A stretch of DNA of 50,871 nt. Source: Actinomycetota bacterium (GTDB lineage: Bacteria > Actinomycetota > Actinomycetes > Nanopelagicales > Nanopelagicaceae). Of the stretch, positions 26,123 to 34,052 are shown piece after piece (the first letter of the stretch is position 1; each line of letters begins with the position of its first letter). Under the pieces are notes generated by a model. That model ran no database searches and had not been told where the DNA came from. It worked only from the letters and a program-made list of their open reading frames with translations. A program made the translations under genes and the position numbers. Location: assembly GCA_026393075.1 (NCBI GenBank), contig JAPLAW010000023.1, positions 1 to 50,871 of the forward strand, read 5' to 3'.

Positions 26123-26851
26123 CTATTTAGGGCGTTTTCTTCGGAATTTCGCGCCTAAACCCCACACGGTTACTCGATAAATAGCTTCAAAAACAATCTT
26201 TCTCGACATTTTGCTAACTCCATATTTACGTTCTACAAAGGTGATGGGGACTTCGAAAATATTGCCACCTAGCTGAGCCATTCGCATTGTCATCTCAATT
26301 TGAAAGCAGTAACCCTCGCTCTTTACCGATTCCAAATCAATCTGAATCAATTTTTCGGTGCGATATATTCGAAAGCCCGCGGTCATGTCTTTTACTTTGC
26401 CACCCAGCAATAACTTGGCATAAACATTGGCAGACCTTGATAGCCATTGCCGGCGGCGAGCCCAATTCTCTACCGCGCCTCCTGCCACCCAACGAGAACC
26501 AATTACTAAATCTGGTTGCTTCTCTTGCATTGCAGTCATTAGCAAAAGCAAATCACTAACTTGGTGTGAACCATCGGCATCCATTTCAATCAAATATTTA
26601 TAGCCACGATCCTCGCCATATTTAAAGCCAGCTTTATACGCACTGCCCAAACCTAATTTTTTCTTTCGCTCCACAACAACGATACGGCCACTTTCCAAAC
26701 CAAGTGCGCGACAAGCATCAGCTGTGCCATCTGGTGAACCATCATCAACAATCAAGATATCGAGATTCAACTCGAGCAATTGTGGCAATAAAACGCCAAT
26801 ACTGGTTATCTCGTTATAGGTGGGAACGATTACTAAATAATCGCGATTCAT
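26123..26851 (-). CDS. ppm1: Polyprenol monophosphomannose synthase
   Basis: This 242-residue GT2 glycosyltransferase transfers mannose from GDP-mannose to polyprenyl phosphate on the cytoplasmic face. It has VIVPTYNEI at the N-terminus, the metal-binding DDGSPDGTAD, EMDADGSHQ (DXD), GSRWVAGG, and the acceptor segment FVERKYGVSKMS. It lacks the fused membrane or acyltransferase domains seen in some relatives. The product feeds cell-envelope mannosylation. No Shine-Dalgarno is clear; it lies 21 bases after the SIS gene. Confidence 0.92.
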   Translation of the reverse strand: MNRDYLVIVPTYNEITSIGVLLPQLLELNLDILIVDDGSPDGTADACRALGLESGRIVVVERKKKLGLGSAYKAGFKYGEDRGYKYLIEMDADGSHQVSDLLLLMTAMQEKQPDLVIGSRWVAGGAVENWARRRQWLSRSANVYAKLLLGGKVKDMTAGFRIYRTEKLIQIDLESVKSEGYCFQIEMTMRMAQLGGNIFEVPITFVERKYGVSKMSRKIVFEAIYRVTVWGLGAKFRRKRPK

Positions 26852-26872
26852 CTAACTGCAGCCCCGCAAGTA

Positions 26873-27913
26873 TTAGTGGGTTAACGTAACTTTAGAAAGG
26901 CCAACCGGTGCATCTGGATCAAAGCCAGATTTCTTAGCAAATTCGAGCGAGAATCTTTGCAGTGAGATGGCATCGACAATGGTTGATTCCATTTCATCAC
27001 GGCAATCAGAGCCAGCAATAACAATGTCACCAGCCTCTGGTGAGCCACCATTGCCAACCCAGAAAATGCGCCCAGTAATCGCACGAATACGGGTGGTAGC
27101 TTCAGAAATCGAGTTAAGTGGCAAATGAGCTGGCGCCAAAATAAACACTTGGGTTTGTGGAGTTAGTGCAGAGATTGGACCATGCAGATAATCAGCAGTT
27201 GAAAGTCCTTGTACCGAAACTTTGCAGGTCTCTTGAATCTTAAGGGCAGCTTCGCGAGCATTTGGATATGCAAAGCCGCGGCCAAGAACCACAGTTTCAT
27301 TCTCTCGGCTGCAAGCTGCAACTGCATCAGAGACTAGTGAGGGATTGCTAGTTAGCTTTTCAGCTTGGGCAACCAATAAATCGCCATCAATTTTTAAGTT
27401 TGCCCAAGTTGCTACTAACAAATATGAAGTTAAAAGTTGAGCAGAATAACTCTTAGTCGCAGCAACTGCTAATTCAGCTCCGGCTTGTAGATCTAAGTGA
27501 TGATCGGCAGCCTTTGCCAGTGGTGAATTAGCATCATTAGTTAATGAAATTAACTTTGCGCCTGCGCTTTTGGCAGACTTTGCAAAAGCTACTAAATCTG
27601 GGGATTGACCGCTTTGGCTAAGTGCGACAACTAATACGCCGTCATAGTGCAACTTGGCATCATAAATTGTTACCGAAGATGGCGACGTTAATCCGCAGGG
27701 CAGACCGAGTTTTGTTTCTACTAAATATTTTAAGAAGTGCGCGGCGTTATCTGAGGTGCCACGGGCCAAGATTAAAACTGATGAGATTTTGTTGGTACTT
27801 AAAATATCTCTGACTGGCTCTAGGGCGTCGAGGTTGCTCAAGATACGGCGGAAAACCTTTGGGGTCTCTGCGATCTCCGAGGCCATAACGGCGCCGAGTG
27901 AATCATTAGCCAT
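26873..27913 (-). CDS. SIS-domain sugar-phosphate isomerase/deaminase (GlmS-C like)
   Basis: Two SIS domains make up the protein (about 40-170 and 195-330), with SQSGQSPDLVAF and AATKSYSAQLLTSYLL matching the isomerase half of GlmS and the NagB-II/AgaS type glucosamine-6-phosphate deaminases. No glutaminase domain is present, so it probably acts on an amino-sugar phosphate rather than making it from glutamine. I chose the second ATG (27913, MANDSLG...) over the one two codons upstream because a TAGCCT hexamer ends 7 bases before it, the usual leaderless spacing here. Start at 27919 is the alternative. Confidence 0.85.
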   Translation of the reverse strand: MANDSLGAVMASEIAETPKVFRRILSNLDALEPVRDILSTNKISSVLILARGTSDNAAHFLKYLVETKLGLPCGLTSPSSVTIYDAKLHYDGVLVVALSQSGQSPDLVAFAKSAKSAGAKLISLTNDANSPLAKAADHHLDLQAGAELAVAATKSYSAQLLTSYLLVATWANLKIDGDLLVAQAEKLTSNPSLVSDAVAACSRENETVVLGRGFAYPNAREAALKIQETCKVSVQGLSTADYLHGPISALTPQTQVFILAPAHLPLNSISEATTRIRAITGRIFWVGNGGSPEAGDIVIAGSDCRDEMESTIVDAISLQRFSLEFAKKSGFDPDAPVGLSKVTLTH

Positions 27914-27920
27914 ATTCATG

Positions 27921-27926
27921 AGGCTA
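27921..27926 (-). promoter_or_regulatory. -10 hexamer for leaderless SIS gene
   Basis: TAGCCT lies 7 bases before the ATG at 27913 but only 1 base before the ATG at 27919, which decides the start. Confidence 0.5.
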
Positions 27927-27940
27927 TCTTCCCATAATCC

Positions 27941-28423
27941 TTAATGGGCTTCCAACGCCTCTTTTAAGCGCACCAAAGTCTTAGCAACGACTAATTGAGT
28001 CCAGGGATAGGCCTTACGAAACTTAAGCCAGCTCTGTGAAATGGATTTACGGCCATCAAATGATTCGGTTACTTCGCATCGATTTGGGCTGATTTCACGA
28101 ATTTCATAACGCCAGCGCCAGCGGCCTGCATGGCGCCAGGCAATTAACTTATTTTCTTCAAACTCAACAACGGTATTCATAATTTGGTAATCAATTCCAA
28201 GGTGCATGGCCATACCGAACTTTGCACCAAGAGATAAACGCTCTGGCCCGCTGATGCTATTTTGAATGGTGTTTGAACCATCAATCTCTTTATGACGAGC
28301 TGGATTTGCCAACAGATCAAAGATTTTTGCAGCCGGAGCGTCAATGACAATTCGAGCGGATTTGATCTTGGGGTTGCCCGTTTCGAAAATCTCAGCTCGA
28401 ACTTTGTCGCCTTCAGCCATCAT
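27941..28423 (-). CDS. SRPBCC (polyketide cyclase/START-like) family protein
   Basis: A 160-residue helix-grip protein with SARIVIDAPAAKIFDLLANPARHKEIDGS at the start, the typical opening of SRPBCC proteins, then FEENKLIAWRHAGRWRWRYEI and a C-terminal amphipathic helix. These small cytoplasmic proteins bind hydrophobic ligands or lipids in a central cavity; the ligand here is unknown. Two adjacent ATGs are possible starts; AGAGG about 10 bases upstream supports the first. Confidence 0.8.
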   Translation of the reverse strand: MMAEGDKVRAEIFETGNPKIKSARIVIDAPAAKIFDLLANPARHKEIDGSNTIQNSISGPERLSLGAKFGMAMHLGIDYQIMNTVVEFEENKLIAWRHAGRWRWRYEIREISPNRCEVTESFDGRKSISQSWLKFRKAYPWTQLVVAKTLVRLKEALEAH

Positions 28424-28440
28424 TATCTTTGCCTCTCTAT

Positions 28441-28446
28441 TAGCAT
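28441..28446 (+). promoter_or_regulatory. -10 hexamer for leaderless yaaA
   Basis: TAGCAT is followed by 6 bases and the yaaA ATG. Confidence 0.5.
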
Positions 28447-28452
28447 CGCTTA

Positions 28453-29100
28453 ATGCTAATCCTTCTGCCTCCTAGTGAGAAGAAGAAATCAGCAACTGGC
28501 TCAGAAAAATTCGATTTAAATTCACTGGTCTTCGCATCTGATTTATCTGATACTCGAATGGCAGCAATAGCAAGTCATGACTCGTCACGAACTTCGCCGG
28601 CTATCGAAATCTATGATGGCGTTCTCTATCAAGGACTGAACTGGAAAACTCTTTCAGCAGCCGAACAAAAAAGAGCCAACTCTAAAGTGCTAATAGTGTC
28701 GGCGGTCTTTGGCTTAGTTAAACCACTGGATCAGATATTTAGCTACAAAGTAAAGATTGATAATAAATTATGGCGTGATGCAATTGCCCAAGTAGCAGCT
28801 AAGTTTTCAGATGAATTAATTATTGACTGTCGTTCTTCAACATATAAAGGAGTTTGGTCAATAAATCCGGCAAACACAGTTGAGGTAAGAATATTTCAAG
28901 TTGTTGCAGGCGAGCGAAAAGTAATTACTCATATGTCTAAGAAATATCGCGGTGCACTAACTAGACATTTGCTAACCCAACCCACTGACCCAATCACGCC
29001 GGCTGATGTGCAACTTATCGCTGCACAATTATTTAAGTGCGAGCTTAACCCGCCTGCCGATGCTCAGCCATGGGCTCTTGATCTACTGATTTTAGAATGA
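28453..29100 (+). CDS. yaaA: Peroxide stress protein YaaA (DUF328/UPF0246)
   Basis: The 215-residue protein opens with MLILLPPSEKKK, and contains FGLVKPLDQIFSYKV, DCRSSTYKG and MSKKYRGALTRHLL, all signatures of the YaaA family. In E. coli YaaA limits free iron and DNA damage during hydrogen peroxide stress and binds DNA through a helix-hairpin-helix. That role is inferred by family. It is slightly shorter than the E. coli protein. The start is supported by TAGCAT 6 bases upstream. It is followed by trhO on the same strand, which has its own -10 hexamer. Confidence 0.9.
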   Translation: MLILLPPSEKKKSATGSEKFDLNSLVFASDLSDTRMAAIASHDSSRTSPAIEIYDGVLYQGLNWKTLSAAEQKRANSKVLIVSAVFGLVKPLDQIFSYKVKIDNKLWRDAIAQVAAKFSDELIIDCRSSTYKGVWSINPANTVEVRIFQVVAGERKVITHMSKKYRGALTRHLLTQPTDPITPADVQLIAAQLFKCELNPPADAQPWALDLLILE

Positions 29101-29114
29101 CAAAGTAGGCGCGA

Positions 29115-29120
29115 TAGACT
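29115..29120 (+). promoter_or_regulatory. -10 hexamer for leaderless trhO
   Basis: TAGACT is followed by 6 bases and ATG at 29127, the same hexamer and spacing as for the MFS gene at 6006. Confidence 0.55.
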
Positions 29121-29126
29121 AGAAGC

Positions 29127-30035
29127 ATGGTGATGCACAAGGTAATTCTGTACTACTGCTTCACACCTATCTCTGACACCGCTGCAGTTAAATTGTGGCA
29201 GCGGGCCCTTTGTGAATCACTCGGATTAAAAGGTCGAATTATTATTTCGAAGCATGGCATTAATGGCACTTTAGGTGGCGAGATTGAAGCGCTTCGCACC
29301 TATGTAAAGCAAACCAAGAAGTATGACCCTTTCAGCAAAGTAGATTTTAAGTGGTCCGCAGGCGATGGCACCGAGTTTCCTAAGCTATCGGTCAAGGTTC
29401 GCAAAGAGCTAGTGGCATTTGGTAACCCGGATGAAATTCAAGTCACCGAGAATGGCGTAGTCGGTACCGGCACTCATTTACGTCCTGAGCAAGTTCACGA
29501 ATTAGTAGCAGAACGTGGAGATGAAGTTGTCTTCTTTGATGTTCGCAACACTTTAGAATCCAAAATTGGCAAATTTAGAAATTCGATTGTCCCTGATGTT
29601 GAATCTTCACGGGACTTCGTGGCTGAAATTGAAAGTGGTAAGTACGATCATTTGAAAGACAAACCAATCGTTGCATACTGCACTGGTGGCATTCGTTGTG
29701 AGGTGATCTCCGCTGTCATGAAAACACGTGGCTTTGAAGAGGTTTATCAAGTCAAGGGTGGAATCGTTCGTTACGGAAATAGATATGGCGATGATGGTCT
29801 TTGGGATGGCTCACTCTATGTATTCGATGATCGTATGGCGATAGATTTCTCATCAAAGACTAAAACTATTGGTGAGTGCGAAGCCTGCTCTGTGCCAACC
29901 AAGATTTACGTAAACTGTTCAAATATTGCTTGCCATAAGCTGGTTTTGCTCTGCAAACCATGTGCGGCTAAAGATCGCTCAAGTGGTTGCGAGCATGACT
30001 TATCGAAAAAGCGTGATTCTTCTCTTATCGGCTAA
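29127..30035 (+). CDS. trhO: tRNA uridine(34) hydroxylase, rhodanese-like (TrhO/YceA)
   Basis: TrhO hydroxylates wobble uridine 34 of certain tRNAs using oxygen. The 302-residue protein has the N-terminal acylphosphatase-like domain (ILYYCFTPI, GRIIISKHGINGTLGG), a central rhodanese domain with the active-site loop AYCTGGIRCE near residue 190, and a C-terminal cysteine-rich tail (CEACS, CSNIACHKLVLLCKPC) that likely binds zinc. Length and order match the family. With tgt, this is the second wobble-position tRNA modification enzyme in the window. Confidence 0.93.
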   Translation: MVMHKVILYYCFTPISDTAAVKLWQRALCESLGLKGRIIISKHGINGTLGGEIEALRTYVKQTKKYDPFSKVDFKWSAGDGTEFPKLSVKVRKELVAFGNPDEIQVTENGVVGTGTHLRPEQVHELVAERGDEVVFFDVRNTLESKIGKFRNSIVPDVESSRDFVAEIESGKYDHLKDKPIVAYCTGGIRCEVISAVMKTRGFEEVYQVKGGIVRYGNRYGDDGLWDGSLYVFDDRMAIDFSSKTKTIGECEACSVPTKIYVNCSNIACHKLVLLCKPCAAKDRSSGCEHDLSKKRDSSLIG

Positions 30036-30038
30036 ATT

Positions 30039-30536
30039 TTAGAGATTAGCTGCTTCGCGAATCATGCGGATATAAAACTTATTGGCAACCCGCGTACTTG
30101 GTTTTGGTTCGCCCATCGCAACAAAATCTAACTTTTCATATGCCGCAATCGCTGAATAGTTATCTTCCCAAACACCTAACCCCTGACGCTGCCAGCCCTT
30201 CTCTTGCGCATGTTCATCTACAAACTTCATCATGGCTTTTAATAGCCCAACTCCACGATATTCCGGCGAACTCCAACAACCACCGACCCAAGCTGTTGCG
30301 CCAAAGTCACCTTTTAAATTCTCAACCGTCATGATCGCGCTATCAACACCATCGACAGATGCAACTAAATAATTGAGGTTTTCAAACTTAGCTCGCCACT
30401 CAGATTCGCTTTGTGCACTCTCGATTTCTAGATTTCCACCAAAAGCATGAGCGCTATCTCGCAGCGAAGCTAGGCGCAATTCTCTAGCTCGAGCCCACTG
30501 CTCAGCAGTTAATAGTTCGACCCTGATCTGACTCAT
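30039..30536 (-). CDS. GNAT acetyltransferase
   Basis: The 165-residue protein starts with RVELLTAEQWARARELRLASL, then shows ATAWVGGCWSSPEYRGVGLLKAMMKFVDEHA with the acetyl-CoA binding pattern RGVGLLK, and LGVWEDNYSAIAAYEKLDFVAMGE. These are the GNAT core motifs; the acceptor is unknown. A perfect TATAAT lies 5 bases before the ATG, a strong leaderless promoter. It converges on trhO with a 3-base gap. Confidence 0.87.
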   Translation of the reverse strand: MSQIRVELLTAEQWARARELRLASLRDSAHAFGGNLEIESAQSESEWRAKFENLNYLVASVDGVDSAIMTVENLKGDFGATAWVGGCWSSPEYRGVGLLKAMMKFVDEHAQEKGWQRQGLGVWEDNYSAIAAYEKLDFVAMGEPKPSTRVANKFYIRMIREAANL

Positions 30537-30541
30537 ATCTC

Positions 30542-30547
30542 ATTATA
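30542..30547 (-). promoter_or_regulatory. -10 hexamer (TATAAT) for GNAT gene
   Basis: A consensus TATAAT lies 5 bases before the start codon at 30536. Confidence 0.55.
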
Positions 30548-30563
30548 CATTTTGAAAAAGCAA

Positions 30564-31061
30564 TTAAGCAGGAGATTTTGTAGCAGCTGGCTTCTTGCTT
30601 GGTTTAATTGGTTTTGCTGGTGGCGTTGGCGCTGGCACCGGTGTTGGTTTAGTTGGCTTCATTCCTGGTTTGACTACAGCTTCAAGTGCAGCATTTCGCG
30701 CAGCAATTGCTAAATCCAATTCAATTTTTCCAGCAGCGTTAGCCGCTTTTTTATCTTTTGCAGTAACTGCAGCAGTAACAGCAGCAATAGTTCGAGCTTG
30801 GATTGCATCAGCATCACTTTTGAATTTAGTAGCAATGTCCTTGCGTGCTTGCTCTGCAGCTTTTACTGCTGTGTTCCAGTTTTGCATTGCTGTCTTAAAG
30901 TTCTCTTGCTCCGCTTTTAATGCAATGTTCCAATTTGCCAGCGCAGTTTTATACTGCGCAAACGCTAATTGGTAGTCGCTCTGAGCATCAGCTAGCGCGG
31001 TATTTGTCGAAGCAAGAAGCGAAGTCGCAACAAGTGCGATTAATACGAGGCGCTTTTTCAT
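30564..31061 (-). CDS. Secreted helical repeat protein with Pro/Lys-rich tail
   Basis: I do not recognise a family. The 165 residues start with a signal peptide (KKRLVLIALVATSLLASTNTALA, cleavage after about residue 24). A long Ala-rich helix follows (about 25-130). Residues 37-54 and 55-72 are two tandem 18-residue repeats: YKTALANWNIALKAEQEN and FKTAMQNWNTAVKAAEQA. The C-terminal 35 residues are a Pro/Lys/Thr-rich tail (PTPVPAPTPPAKP) of the kind that spans or sticks to cell wall. AAAGG precedes the ATG, with a TTAACT-16-TATAGA promoter close upstream. It is divergent from the two-component system. A surface or wall-associated structural role is a guess. Confidence 0.75.
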   Translation of the reverse strand: MKKRLVLIALVATSLLASTNTALADAQSDYQLAFAQYKTALANWNIALKAEQENFKTAMQNWNTAVKAAEQARKDIATKFKSDADAIQARTIAAVTAAVTAKDKKAANAAGKIELDLAIAARNAALEAVVKPGMKPTKPTPVPAPTPPAKPIKPSKKPAATKSPA

Positions 31062-31117
31062 CTTCGACCTTTCTATAACCCGTCCCTGGGATGAGTTAAG
31101 GATGCGGGATAACTTTG

Positions 31118-31156
31118 TGAAATCCGTGTGAATCTTATTGATTTCACGAATGAAAT
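31118..31156. promoter_or_regulatory. TGAAAT/ATTTCA half-site cluster
   Basis: The divergent gap between the secreted repeat protein and the response regulator has TGAAAT at 31118-31123, and ATTTCA-CGAA-TGAAAT, a perfect 6-4-6 palindrome, at 31141-31156. It is a candidate binding site for the adjacent OmpR-type regulator, controlling itself and the divergent gene. Confidence 0.45.
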
Positions 31157-31201
31157 GGGTGAACTCGCCTGCCTGCCCTACCCATTGAGTGCTTAACGAA
31201 C

Positions 31202-31207
31202 TAGCCT
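31202..31207 (+). promoter_or_regulatory. -10 hexamer for leaderless response regulator gene
   Basis: TAGCCT is followed by 7 bases and the ATG at 31215. Confidence 0.5.
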
Positions 31208-31214
31208 TGCCAAC

Positions 31215-31901
31215 ATGTCTGAACGGCCAACAGTCTTAGTAATCGATGACGAGCCGGGGGTCCGCGATCTAATTAGTGAGGCACTTAGCCTCTCTGGGAT
31301 TACCGCAGTTTCGGCAGCCGATGGCCTTGAGGCGCTCTCGTTCCTGCGCCGCGAAAGATTTGATCTACTAATCCTTGATATCAATATGCCGAAACTAGAT
31401 GGCTTAGCTTTGCTCGAAAAATTACGTTCCGAAGGTGCATCGGTGCCGGTACTGATGCTCAGTGCTCGTGCCGACAAAACTGACATTAATCAAGGTTTGC
31501 GAATTGGCGCCGATGATTACTTAACTAAACCTTTTAGTATCGAAGAGTTGGTATTGCGCGTGAAAGCAATCATGCGCCGAAGTAAAGGTGAAGTTGCCGA
31601 AGTCAAAGTTCTAACCTGCGGGCCCATCTCAATGGATTTTTCTAAGTATTCAGTTAAGTTCAATGATCAGGTAATCGATCTATCCCCTACCGAGTTCAAA
31701 CTTCTAGAGCAATTAATTCTAAATCGCGGAAGTGTTGTCACCAAAGAAACTCTGCTCTCAGAAGTGTGGGAAATAGATTTCAAGAGCAGCTCTACTGTGG
31801 TTGATACTTACATTTCTTATTTACGTAAAAAGCTCCACATCGATGGCTTTGATGGAATTAAGACAGTACGTGGTATCGGTTTTCAGATTGTCGCTGATTA
31901 A
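31215..31901 (+). CDS. OmpR/PhoP-family response regulator
   Basis: The 228 residues consist of a receiver domain (VLVIDDEPGVRDL, phosphoacceptor Asp55 in LLILDINMP, Lys in TKPFS near 105) and a C-terminal winged helix (VIDLSPTEFKLLEQLILNRGSVVTKETLLSEVW, then SSTVVDTYISYLRKKL). It is partnered with the kinase gene that starts at its stop codon (TAATG). The secreted repeat protein is divergent and may be a target. The signal is not known. Confidence 0.93.
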   Translation: MSERPTVLVIDDEPGVRDLISEALSLSGITAVSAADGLEALSFLRRERFDLLILDINMPKLDGLALLEKLRSEGASVPVLMLSARADKTDINQGLRIGADDYLTKPFSIEELVLRVKAIMRRSKGEVAEVKVLTCGPISMDFSKYSVKFNDQVIDLSPTEFKLLEQLILNRGSVVTKETLLSEVWEIDFKSSSTVVDTYISYLRKKLHIDGFDGIKTVRGIGFQIVAD

Positions 31902-33133
31902 TGAAGTTGCAAACTCGCCTTACCGCACTCGTATCAGCGATTATTATTTTGATTTCAGCCGCAATTGGTCTATTTGCAATCAGTATCACCGAAAACAGCG
32001 AAATTAGCCGAGTTGATTCAATTCTTTCTACAACTGTAAATCAGTTGGTTGAAACCCAGGATGAACCACTTTCCCTTGCTTTACTTTTGGCAGATCAAAG
32101 TGACCTGAAATTTACAGTTTCATATATCTCTGCGGCTCGTGAAATAACCGCGCTTAATCAGAGTTCTGGCGATCTAGATGGCGTGCCGACCGACCAAGAT
32201 TTATCAGCAGCTAGAGCTGAAGGTTTAACCCTAGATATCGATGGCGTAAATCGCATTAGAGCAATTGCGTTACCAGATGACGAATTCTTGGTTCTCTCAG
32301 TTTCACTTGCTGATATCAAGACGGCTAAGAGCCAAAATATCCGATACTTATTCCTCTTCACGCTCGCAATGGTTCTCCTTGGTATCGCGGTTTCAAATTA
32401 CCTATTCCGCCGTGATAACGAGTTAAATGAAGTTGTAAATTCACTCCAGAAGAATCAAGAAAATATGCGCGAATTTCTCGGGGATGCCTCGCATGAACTG
32501 CGAACTCCACTGACTGTAATTAAGGGTTATGTAGAGCTGTTGAGTAAAAATAAGACGCAAGCACCCGAAATTAGGTCTGGTTACTACGACCGAGTTGGTC
32601 ATGAAATTGAGCGCATGCAAGCACTAATAAATGACTTATTACTAATTGCCGAACTTGAAGATCAAACACCAGTTGCACCTGAGATCATTAATTTCTCACG
32701 CGAAGTTGCGCATTTAAGTAATGATTTAAAAACCTTGCAAACTATGCGTCCAGTTGAGACCAAAATTGAGCCCGGAATTCTGGTCGACATCTCTCAGAAT
32801 TACGCGCAGCAGATGCTGGCTAATATTTTTGCAAACCTTCGACGACATACGCCCGAGGATTCACAAGTTCTTATTGTTTTGGCTACGGCCGGCAATAAGG
32901 CGGTCTTAACTATTTCTGACGCTGGGCCTGGATTTCCGGAAGAAGTTTACAAGTCTGGGATTCAGTATTTTCAGAGATTTGATCGCTCGCGATCACGTGA
33001 ATCAGGTGGCAGTGGTTTGGGAATGACAATTATGAAACGAATAATAGAAAATGCCGGCGGTTCTATCGGGCTTAGCGAAAGTGAATTCGGCGGCTTAAAG
33101 ATTGAGATTATTCTGCCAATTAGTCGTGACTAA
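31901..33133 (+). CDS. Sensor histidine kinase
   Basis: The 410-residue membrane kinase has a first helix at about 7-28, an extracellular domain of roughly 115 residues, and a second helix at about 145-165. The H-box DASHELRTPLTVIKGY has the phospho-His at residue 198. No clear HAMP domain separates helix 2 from the dimerisation helix; a short charged linker is present instead. The ATPase lobe has ISDAGPGFP (G1) and GSGLGMTI (G2). The N-box is degenerate, reading MLANIFANLRRHTPE. Its ATG overlaps the regulator's stop by one base. Confidence 0.92.
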   Translation: MKLQTRLTALVSAIIILISAAIGLFAISITENSEISRVDSILSTTVNQLVETQDEPLSLALLLADQSDLKFTVSYISAAREITALNQSSGDLDGVPTDQDLSAARAEGLTLDIDGVNRIRAIALPDDEFLVLSVSLADIKTAKSQNIRYLFLFTLAMVLLGIAVSNYLFRRDNELNEVVNSLQKNQENMREFLGDASHELRTPLTVIKGYVELLSKNKTQAPEIRSGYYDRVGHEIERMQALINDLLLIAELEDQTPVAPEIINFSREVAHLSNDLKTLQTMRPVETKIEPGILVDISQNYAQQMLANIFANLRRHTPEDSQVLIVLATAGNKAVLTISDAGPGFPEEVYKSGIQYFQRFDRSRSRESGGSGLGMTIMKRIIENAGGSIGLSESEFGGLKIEIILPISRD

Positions 33134-33149
33134 ACTGACTATCTAAGTG

Positions 33150-33983
33150 TTAGCTAATTACCCCAGTTGCCAGCAATACCAATAAGAGTGAGCCAAGCCC
33201 AATTCGATAAATGATAAATGGCGCAAAGCTCTTAGTAGAAACAAACTTAAGCAACCAAGCAATTACCGCATAGCCAATTACAAACGCGATACTTGTTGCA
33301 AGCAGAGTTTCACTAATTGTGAAGGTGCCGGTATCGCCGCCCTGATCAATTGCCCCTTTAAGTTCATATAAACCGCTACCAAATACCGCTGGTAGAGCTA
33401 ACAAGAACGAATAGCGAAGGGCTGCTTGGCGGCTGTATCCAAGGAACCTACCCATTGCAATTGTGGCACCTGATCTAGATACACCTGGCAACAGTGCTAG
33501 CGATTGCGCAATTCCATATAGCAAACCATCGCGCACACTTAGATTTGATAGATCGCGATGACTATTTCCATACTTATCTGCGATGCCCAGAATTACACCA
33601 AAGATGATCAACGTGCTTGCGATCAACCAGAGTGAGCGAAAATCATTGCTAATGACATCTTTACCGAGGTAGCCCAATACGCCAATTGGCAAACTTCCAA
33701 CAATTATTAACCAACCCATACGGGCATCTGATTTTTCACTTGCAGTCAATGTAGAACTCTTGGTTATTTGACGAACCCAAGCCGAAATAATCTGTTTAAT
33801 ATCGTTGCGAAAGAAAATTAATACAGCGAGCTCGGTACCGATTTGGGTGATTGCAGTAAATCGAGCACCTGGATCTTCGGCAGTTCCGAATAGTGCGCCT
33901 GCGATGCGGATATGTGCACTAGATGAAATCGGTAAGAACTCAGTTAAACCTTGGAGGGCACCAAGAAATATTGCTTCGAACAA
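33150..33983 (-). CDS. uppP: Undecaprenyl-diphosphatase
   Basis: UppP (BacA) dephosphorylates undecaprenyl pyrophosphate to recycle the lipid carrier of peptidoglycan synthesis. The 277-residue membrane protein has the catalytic motif GLTEFLPISSSAHI near residue 12 and the PGVSRSGATI motif near 165, with about eight helices. The start is TTG with a strong AGGAG ribosome-binding site 8 bases upstream. It converges on the histidine kinase. Confidence 0.95.
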   Translation of the reverse strand: MFEAIFLGALQGLTEFLPISSSAHIRIAGALFGTAEDPGARFTAITQIGTELAVLIFFRNDIKQIISAWVRQITKSSTLTASEKSDARMGWLIIVGSLPIGVLGYLGKDVISNDFRSLWLIASTLIIFGVILGIADKYGNSHRDLSNLSVRDGLLYGIAQSLALLPGVSRSGATIAMGRFLGYSRQAALRYSFLLALPAVFGSGLYELKGAIDQGGDTGTFTISETLLATSIAFVIGYAVIAWLLKFVSTKSFAPFIIYRIGLGSLLLVLLATGVIS

Positions 33984-34038
33984 GGCAGCTCCTATTGATA
34001 GTCTGAATTAGAAGCCCATCTTATCGAGAGATCTCCTC

Positions 34039-34044
34039 TAAACT
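34039..34044 (+). promoter_or_regulatory. -10 hexamer before TipAS gene
   Basis: TAAACT is followed by 8 bases and the GTG start at 34053. Confidence 0.4.
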
Positions 34045-34052
34045 CTGGAACT

